Source: Euperipatoides rowelli (taxonomy: Eukaryota; Onychophora; Udeonychophora; Euonychophora; Peripatopsidae). Taken from it: a stretch of DNA of 13,519 nt. Below are positions 8,866 to 13,519 of this stretch, piece after piece. The DNA lies in assembly GCA_003024985.2 (NCBI GenBank), contig PXIH01S0019008.1; one strand, given 5' to 3'. Position 1 is the first letter of the stretch; each line of letters starts with the position of its first letter. A model generated the notes under the pieces. It saw nothing but the letters and a program-made list of their open reading frames with translations. It was not told the DNA's origin and ran no database searches. Position numbers and translations under genes: made by a program.

Positions 8866-9540
8866 GAAGCCGATTTGGGATTATGACAGACGCAACCTCA
8901 GACCTGTGATACCGGCCACTGTTCAGTTTTATTTTTCATTCTTCCCAATATTTAAAGTTCGGTGACCAAACTTAGTTGACAGGAGGACGATGTGACGATC
9001 ATACTTTATTGTAATTTGATTTTCTTGTATTTATTTGATTCGGTTTTGTGAGGACAATGCTGCTTTATTGCATTCATTCGTTAATATATAATTGCTGCTT
9101 TACTATTTATAGTAAAGCCATAATCGCAAACTGCAGTTTGTGAGGTCACGTGTGGATGAATGGGATTAGGCCTTATGCACCCAAATCAATATTTAATTAT
9201 TAATTTATTTGTAATTTGCGTGTCTTTTATTTCGATAAAATGTTAAACATGCTCGTGCATAGTGGGGGTTTTTTTAGCTTATGCTTTCTGCTTCTTGTCT
9301 AGAAATCTTGGCTTTGAATTATTCTAAAAAGAAAGACTGTGTTATTATCTTTTATTAAGATGTACAGTATGTTTACGTGATTGTACATTTGCTGTGTAAC
9401 CGTCTTGTTGGCGGAGATTACGAGAACAATAAAAATAGTCGTCACTTTTGTCCATTGTTTCTTGTTGCCCGAGTCCCATTTCCAGTGATAGGAGAACCAG
9501 AGCATTACTTTTCCTATATGGCGAGTGAGTACAACAACTT
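8866..9540. other. CpG-enriched intronic patch
   Basis: I count about 20 CpG dinucleotides in roughly 675 bases, against about 7 in a comparable stretch (10200-10900). It contains a perfect 14-bp palindrome CAAACTGCAGTTTG (9127-9140) directly followed by AGGTCACGTG, which joins a nuclear-receptor-type half site and an E-box (9143-9152). This is compatible with an intronic enhancer, an internal promoter or a younger inserted element. The sequence alone does not decide. Confidence 0.35.
9097..9118. repeat. Perfect inverted repeat
   Basis: Arms GCTTTACTAT (9097-9106) and ATAGTAAAGC (9109-9118) are exact reverse complements around TT. The structure lies inside the CpG-enriched patch. No function can be assigned. 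Confidence 0.6.
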
Positions 9541-9702
9541 ATCTGCAGCCATCCATTCATTATAATGCCTAGACATTCAAAGGTATTAACACTAGTAAAA
9601 GATATATGCTGTTGGTAGTGTTAATGCAAAATATTTAAAACATTTGCTTGCTAGCTTTGAAATTATTGATTGTTCTATTGTAACCCTATTTATAGTTACT
9701 TG

Positions 9703-9732
9703 TAGCTCTATCCTACATTTAGGATGGAGCTA
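9703..9732. repeat. Compact hairpin, 13-bp stem
   Basis: TAGCTCTATCCTA (9703-9715) pairs with TAGGATGGAGCTA (9720-9732) across a 4-base CATT loop, with one U-G wobble. The stem is too short and isolated for a convincing microRNA precursor. It could be a mobile-element tip or incidental. Confidence 0.5.
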
Positions 9733-9989
9733 TTACTTATTATAATATGGTGCTATTGTGCTCAGGTGTACCGTATATCCAAATTTATAAAAAAATACCA
9801 TATAAAAAAACTAAAATACTATATGGTGTTAACAAACACTTGGTGTATAATAAGAAACATTTTTAGTAAATACACTGAATAAACTGTTTATATTTATTGA
9901 ATAAATTTTGCATTTTAAAAATATATTTTATATCAATAGTATTTTAAAAATTACTATATACAGTATTTATTTTCCATTTTTCTATTTAG

Positions 9990-10168
9990 ACAAAGTTATG
10001 ATGTAGATATTGAACTGTATATAGAGGGCACTAGTACAAAATCCAGTAATACCTTAGATTTGAAGAATCCTTTCTTCCGGTATACAGGGCAGTCGCCCTC
10101 TCCTCCTCCTGGTCATAATAATATATCCCCTACAGAGACATATTGGAATTCTCTTAATTCCCAACCAA
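9990..10168 (+). CDS. CARM1: CARM1 exon e: end of barrel and start of C-terminal tail
   Basis: The exon completes Arg (AG+A), then reads [20 protein letters not shown] and [20 protein letters not shown], followed by [12 protein letters not shown] and a Ser/Asn-rich end. The [12 protein letters not shown] string is a CARM1 signature marking the last barrel strands. The proline-rich SPSPPPG and SP-E-W motifs begin the tail and match CARM1 closely. The Ser of RQSYD corresponds to the PKA-phosphorylated Ser448 of mammalian CARM1, and the exon border falls within its recognition Arg. The EGT plus [10 protein letters not shown] wording is close to insect Art4. The acceptor is CTATTTAG and the donor is A^GTAAGT. 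It ends with one base of an Asn codon. Confidence 0.95.
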
Positions 10169-10224
10169 GTAAGTTTTTTTTTTTTTGTTCCTTTAACATT
10201 AAATAATTTGACATTAAATGCTTA

Positions 10225-10246
10225 AATTGTTTAACCCTTTAATGAT
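10225..10246 (+). repeat. TTAACCCTTT motif, left copy
   Basis: AATTGTTTAACCCTTTAATGAT is the reverse complement of 12907-12927 apart from one extra T. The two copies sit near opposite ends of the same intron. Shorter versions of TTAACCCTTT occur at 4618 and, inverted, near 12849-12860, so this is probably a dispersed repeat word. Confidence 0.5.
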
Positions 10247-10917
10247 AATTGGACCAAATGGTGCACTGATACACAGTTGGTTTAACTCTTTGATATATGT
10301 TAGCGCTTGGGCTGATTTGCCTATTTATTGGCTAAGTGTTAGTGAATTCGTACTATTGATTAAAATTTGAAAGATTATATCTTCATGTTCCAAATTTTCA
10401 TTCAGCTGCATTTTTTTAAAGTTAGATGTCCCTTGCACACTCCACAAATGGCAAAAGACATTTCCAGCAAATAAAAAATTAACATCTGCCTTTGCATTTT
10501 ATTTTAGGTGCAAGTTGAAATTTTAGTATAACAATACTCATAATGCATTAAGTTTTTACCGTTTGTAACTTATAATGAAATTTTATAAATACTCAAAATG
10601 CATTCTATCATTAACTAAAGTAGCTTTTTCGTTGCATATACTGTACCCTTTAATGCAAAAATATTCATTTGGTACAAAAAAGAGAATTCTCTAATTTTTT
10701 TTAATAAAATTTAAAAAAAAGTTAAACTAACCCAGGTAACAATACAGAAAAAAGATAAGTTAAAAATAATTTATTCTGATCAAATTAGAAGAGATGTTAA
10801 CCAAATTTACCCATTTTATAATCGTCCACAACTAATCTATTTGATGAGGAAATCTCTGATGCGCCAACAGAGTTTATGTAACAAAAGCCATTTGCTTATA
10901 AAACAATGCATTGAATA

Positions 10918-11123
10918 TTTTTTTTTTTTTAAAAAAAAAACCCTTAAAACTGTTTAGTTTAAGTTCTCGTCCAATGAATTAAAATTGTAGGTTATTTGTA
11001 TTGGTAATAAAATCATAGTGAAGTGAATCGTCCAAAAAAGAATAAAAATTTAAAAAAAAAAAGTATTACAAAGGGAGAACCTTGTTGGACTATAGTCTCT
11101 TGTTGCTAGACATATACTGTATG
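10918..11123. repeat. 206-bp tandem duplication, copy 1
   Basis: The copy starts at a T13A10 run, then CCCTTAAAACTG, and runs to ACTGTATG at about 11123. It is followed directly by copy 2. The copies look identical apart from the lengths of A/T runs. Confidence 0.9.
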
Positions 11124-11334
11124 TTTTTTTTTTTTAAAAAAAAAACCCTTAAAACTGTTTAGTTTAAGTTCTCGTCCAATGAATTAAAATTGTAGGTTAT
11201 TTGTATTGGTAATAAAATCATAGTGAAGTGAATCGTCCAAAAAAGAATAAAAATTTAAAAAAAAAAAAGTATTACAAAGGGAGAACCTTGTTGGACTATA
11301 GTCTCTTGTTGCTAGACATATACTGTATGTTTTT
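11124..11334. repeat. 206-bp tandem duplication, copy 2
   Basis: The same sequence recurs at an offset of 205-206 bases, starting from a T12 run and ending at ACTGTATGTTTTT (about 11334). The only differences I find are one base in the T run and one in the internal A run. The boundaries lie in homopolymer T, so they cannot be set exactly. Confidence 0.9.
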
Positions 11335-11843
11335 GTATTTAATCATTAATTAACAATAGCCAAGGCCACATAAGTTAGAGCTCTTTTTAGTTTATTTAAA
11401 TCAATGATATAGAAAACAAAAATAGATTTACTTTTTATATACAATGATTAATAATTTTAAATACAAATATGCTGGGCAAAACAAACTAACCTGTGGAATG
11501 TTGACAAACTAAAAATGGTTTCAGTTTATAGCAGTACACTTCACAATGCATGTAATCATCTCCAATAAAATAACTGCTGTGGTGACAGGTTTCAATTTGA
11601 AGTAAACATGGTGGACAGTTTACCACTCTATCTATTTTCTATCTCTTGTGAAACCAACATCACACTAGCTGACAAATTGTGGTCTATTTCAAAATGGCTT
11701 TTTCTATAATCTAACAGGAACAAACTATAGTGAAAACGAAAAACAGATGCTAAGATTAAGGATCTTAACTCCAATAGACTAAAGCTGATAAACCCATTGG
11801 ATTAAAAATAAGCTAGTCCATTGGAGGATCTTGAATCGTGCTA

Positions 11844-12110
11844 CACACCAAACTGTATAAAAGCCATCCAAAGTCTTTTATCCTGGTCTTTCAACAGTTG
11901 GCCTAGCACTTGTATGCTAACAGACACTCTAAAAAACTGCCAGATGAATGTAGCAGATCAGTCAAAAGCCTTCATTGGAAGTTGGCACCTTGTGTGCAAA
12001 TCTACAGCCAGCCTAGCTATGTTTTCTCTGGCAAAGTGTTCCAGAATATCTTCAACAACTCCATTATTACTCGTAAACCAGTCTTCATTTGTGCCATATT
12101 GCCATACCAA
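11844..12110 (-). pseudogene. Decayed minus-strand coding-like stretch, unrecognised
   Basis: On the minus strand 50 codons run from 12110 to a TGA at 11958-11960, and 38 more in the same frame run on to TAG at 11841-11843. They read LVWQYGTNEDWFTSNNGVVE, DILEHFARENIARLAVDLHT, RCQLPMKAFD, stop, SATFIWQFFRVSVSIQVLGQ and LLKDQDKRLWMAFIQFGV. The composition is protein-like (amphipathic, mixed charge, Trp/Phe-rich), the region is less AT-rich than its flanks, and both stops could come from a single base change (Trp or Arg to TGA, Gln to TAG). No start codon or splice pattern is evident. I do not recognise the family. It could be a retrocopy or transposon fragment. The opposite strand is also open for 97 codons (11821-12114) but reads less like a protein. 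Confidence 0.35.
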
Positions 12111-12906
12111 CTAACATTCATTCTTAAGTTAGTTAGTTATACCATAATTAAAACTTCCTAGTGCCATCATATTATTTGTTAATTATATTTATGCACTTGT
12201 TCTAATTTCACAAAACATTCTATTGAAAACAAAAAAAAACTCATGTTAAATTTAATCAGTGGTTTCTAAGTATTCTTTGCCAACATTCATTACTTTTAAT
12301 ACTGTTTTATTGACCAGATAAGTTAAGCTTGGAAAACGGTTAATCTCTTCTGATTTATTTTATTAACTTTCCATAAATTTATAGAACTGAGGACTTAACT
12401 CAGCTGGTTGGCTCTAGTGTCTACTTATAACAATGATAATCTCTTTAAAACTAAACACAGTCTGTTTTCCAAAAATCTTGCATTAGGACAAAGTTACTGT
12501 ATATAAATGAATGATGGAAATAACACATTTAAGAACTATTAGAACGATGATCCGGTAATAGATTGACATTGTAGAAAAAAAAAAAAAGATAATTCTAGTA
12601 TCAAAGGTAGTAACAGACTGACACCTAATTAAAAGATTTTGCTGAATTTGTCCGTCACAAAACTCTTGTCATTGGGATGAAAAAGAGCTGTTCATTCCTA
12701 TATATTTTTTTAATTTTAAGAGTAAAATGTATAAACTCAAGTAAAGAATTAAGATAATTAAAAAAAAAAACTTTTTCATAAAGTAAAAATTAAAGAAAAG
12801 GCTGTAAATGTAGTCAGCTACAGGGCTATATCAATAATGTTTAGTACTCAAAGGGTTAAATACAGTTTTTTCATAAATTAAATTGTTACATACATGCATT
12901 ATTCAT

Positions 12907-12927
12907 ATCATTAAAGGGTTAACAATT
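12907..12927 (-). repeat. TTAACCCTTT motif, right copy (inverted)
   Basis: ATCATTAAAGGGTTAACAATT is the inverted partner of 10225-10246 and lies about 50 bases before the exon f acceptor. A further AAAGGGTTAAA sits at 12850-12860. Confidence 0.5.
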
Positions 12928-12979
12928 ATTTGGAACCATTTCCATTGTAACTTTAAATTAGCTCAAATTGTCTTACTAG

Positions 12980-13111
12980 ATACTGTAACTGGTGGTCTTC
13001 AAACAGTCAATGGTTACCAGACTGTTGTCAATGGAGTTCTGGAAATTGAAACCCCTCAACAACAAGTCGGTATACATCAGAATCCAAATTCTGCTAATCT
13101 AGTTCCTTTAG
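12980..13111 (+). CDS. CARM1: CARM1 exon f: C-terminal tail
   Basis: Two bases complete an Asn codon begun in exon e, then 43 codons read TVTGGLQTVNGYQTVVNGVL, EIETPQQQVGIHQN and PNSANLVPL. It ends with one G of a Gly codon. This is the low-complexity Gln/Asn/Gly/Val-rich tail of CARM1, which in mammals acts as a transactivation and cofactor-docking region and is poorly conserved. The NLVPL end resembles the NNLIPL of vertebrate CARM1. Phase agreement with exon e, with acceptor TTACTAG and donor TTAG^GTGAGT, supports the borders. The frame is also open upstream (from 12883) through intron sequence, which is not coding by homology. Confidence 0.85.
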
Positions 13112-13234
13112 GTGAGTTATCAACACAGGGCTTGTCACAAATATTTAATGGAAATGTGTTCATGTTTTTCAAAAGTGCAATTATATATTTTATTATTTTA
13201 CAGATTCATTATGTCTTAACATGTTTTCTTAAAG
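13112..13234 (+). other. Short CARM1 intron, 123 nt, stop-free in frame
   Basis: The donor is GTGAGT and the acceptor is TTTTCTTAAAG (AG at 13233-13234). The length is 41 x 3 and the frame stays open across it. A second acceptor with a better pyrimidine tract, TATTATTTTACAG, lies at 13203. Using it would give a stop after nine codons. The + strand frame 12883-13392 crosses exon f, this intron and exon g. Confidence 0.75.
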
Positions 13235-13356
13235 GTAATTCTGCAACAATCCATCCGGGTTCAATTCCTAGTTTTGGTAATTTAAGTACACAGAGGCAGT
13301 CTCATGTCCCCACTAGTTCAATAGGTGGTGGTGTTTCGCCGGCATTACTCACACAG
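13235..13356 (+). CDS. CARM1: CARM1 exon g: C-terminal tail
   Basis: GT completes Gly, then 40 codons read NSATIHPGSIPSFGNLSTQR, QSHVPTSSIGGGVSPALLTQ. It is Ser/Gly/Pro/Thr-rich with no charged clusters. The GSI-P/M-S and SSI-GGG wording is compatible with the CARM1 tail, in which mammalian automethylation maps to an Arg near Pro. The single Arg here, in STQRQSH, has no clear correspondence. The donor is ACACAG^GTAGGT, phase 0. No stop codon occurs before the donor, so at least one more exon lies beyond the window. Confidence 0.82.
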
Positions 13357-13519
13357 GTAGGTGCTATTTTTTTTTTTTTTTACTTAAGTTAGGCTAATGA
13401 CAAAGATGCAATTATAGTCAACCCTCCCCTTAACCCTGCAGTAGTCGCGGTATCTGTGAGATACACATTGTACCTTTAAAAATTAATTTCTAGCTAATGT
13501 GCAGAGCTAGAATATTATC
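13357..13519 (+). other. Start of next CARM1 intron
   Basis: The intron begins GTAGGTGC and continues through a T run to the window end. Read through, the frame meets a stop at 13390-13392. Nothing else is recognisable in these 163 bases. Confidence 0.75.

Larger units (their letters stand above)
6012..9989 (+). other. CARM1 intron, 3978 nt, repeat-bearing
   Basis: The longest intron here. The donor is the weak GTCCGA and the acceptor is TTTTTCTATTTAG (AG at 9988-9989). It contains plain AT-rich DNA (6012-6900), a less AT-rich repeat-like block (about 6930-7350), a TTTGGCA-type degenerate repeat (8190-8290), an AT dinucleotide run (8453-8467), a poly-C tract with one ambiguous base (8714-8736), a CpG-enriched patch (about 8866-9540) and hairpins (9097-9118, 9703-9732). 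Several 60-80-codon open frames at 8082-8860 and 9299-9565, on both strands, show no family resemblance and are not called as genes. Confidence 0.85.
10169..12979 (+). other. CARM1 intron, 2811 nt
   Basis: The donor is GTAAGT plus a long T run. The acceptor is TTGTCTTACTAG (AG at 12978-12979). It contains a near-identical 206-bp tandem duplication (10918-11334), a decayed minus-strand coding-like stretch (11844-12110) and an inverted pair of TTAACCCTTTAATGAT-type motifs near its two ends (10225-10246 and 12907-12927). I see no extra CARM1 exon inside, and exons e and f join in phase without one. The rest is AT-rich and featureless. Confidence 0.85.
2366..13356 (+). other. CARM1: CARM1/PRMT4 gene, C-terminal half, seven exons
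   Basis: The seven segments 2366-2456, 2577-2658, 3926-4101, 5874-6011, 9990-10168, 12980-13111 and 13235-13356 join into one frame. Two leading bases complete a codon begun upstream, and 306 codons follow without a stop. CARM1 is a nuclear type I arginine methyltransferase that places asymmetric dimethylarginine on histone H3 and on splicing and transcription factors, acting as a coactivator. What is visible is the end of the catalytic core (dimerisation arm, beta-barrel with THW loop) and part of the long C-terminal tail that separates CARM1 from shorter PRMTs such as PRMT1. The AdoMet-binding motifs and the double-E loop are missing because they lie upstream; the stop codon lies downstream. 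All borders are GT-AG and phases agree at every junction, which argues for an intact gene. The wording resembles arthropod Art4. Exon numbering relative to the whole gene is unknown. Confidence 0.95.

Noticed and set aside
9299-9565. Three overlapping frames of 62-71 codons on both strands
   Set aside because: No family resemblance is seen in any frame. Openness probably reflects the lower AT content of the CpG-enriched patch.
11821-12161. + strand frames of 97 and 83 codons
   Set aside because: The antisense frame is more protein-like. These look like its shadow and carry no recognisable domain.
12883-13392. 169-codon + strand open frame as a stand-alone gene
   Set aside because: It is intron, exon f, intron, exon g and intron that happen to share one open frame. 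Phase and homology place the borders at 12980-13111 and 13235-13356.
1-13519. Bacterial-type systems: operons, CRISPR arrays, IS elements
   Set aside because: The window is clearly a eukaryotic intron-exon gene. No spaced direct-repeat array or transposase frame was seen.

Overview
This is a eukaryotic genomic window holding the 3' half of one multi-exon gene on the + strand. Seven consecutive coding segments with GT-AG borders join into a single open frame of 306 complete codons with no frameshift. I recognise the product as CARM1/PRMT4, the type I (coactivator-associated) protein arginine methyltransferase, called Art4 in Drosophila. The window lacks the N-terminal domain and the AdoMet-binding Rossmann half, which should lie upstream of position 1. 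It also lacks the last C-terminal exon(s), downstream of 13519. The DNA is AT-rich with long homopolymers. The wording of the C-terminal barrel (for example a Glu-Gly-Thr followed by [16 protein letters not shown]) is closer to what I remember of insect Art4 than of vertebrate CARM1. The host is therefore probably an arthropod; a crustacean is possible, but the sequence does not prove it.

Layout: 1-2365 is intron with pyrimidine-rich and AT-rich low-complexity patches. Exon a is 2366-2456 and exon b, the dimerisation arm, is 2577-2658. Intron 2659-3925 opens with a decayed tandem copy of exon b and its flank, followed by a small minus-strand coding-like relic. Exon c (3926-4101) and exon d (5874-6011, with the THW loop) complete most of the beta-barrel. 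A 4.0 kb intron (6012-9989) holds repeat-like DNA, a poly-C tract with the only ambiguous base, and a CpG-enriched patch. Exon e (9990-10168) ends the barrel and starts the tail. A 2.8 kb intron (10169-12979) holds a near-perfect 206-bp tandem duplication and a second minus-strand coding relic. Exons f (12980-13111) and g (13235-13356) encode the low-complexity C-terminal tail.

There is only one functional gene here, so there is no operon-like logic and no sign of a new multi-gene system. The most interesting points concern its splicing: a dead duplicate of the dimerisation-arm exon carrying a stop, a tandem splice donor beside a conserved PKA-type serine, and a short stop-free intron of 3n length in the tail. 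No rRNA, tRNA or CRISPR array was seen.
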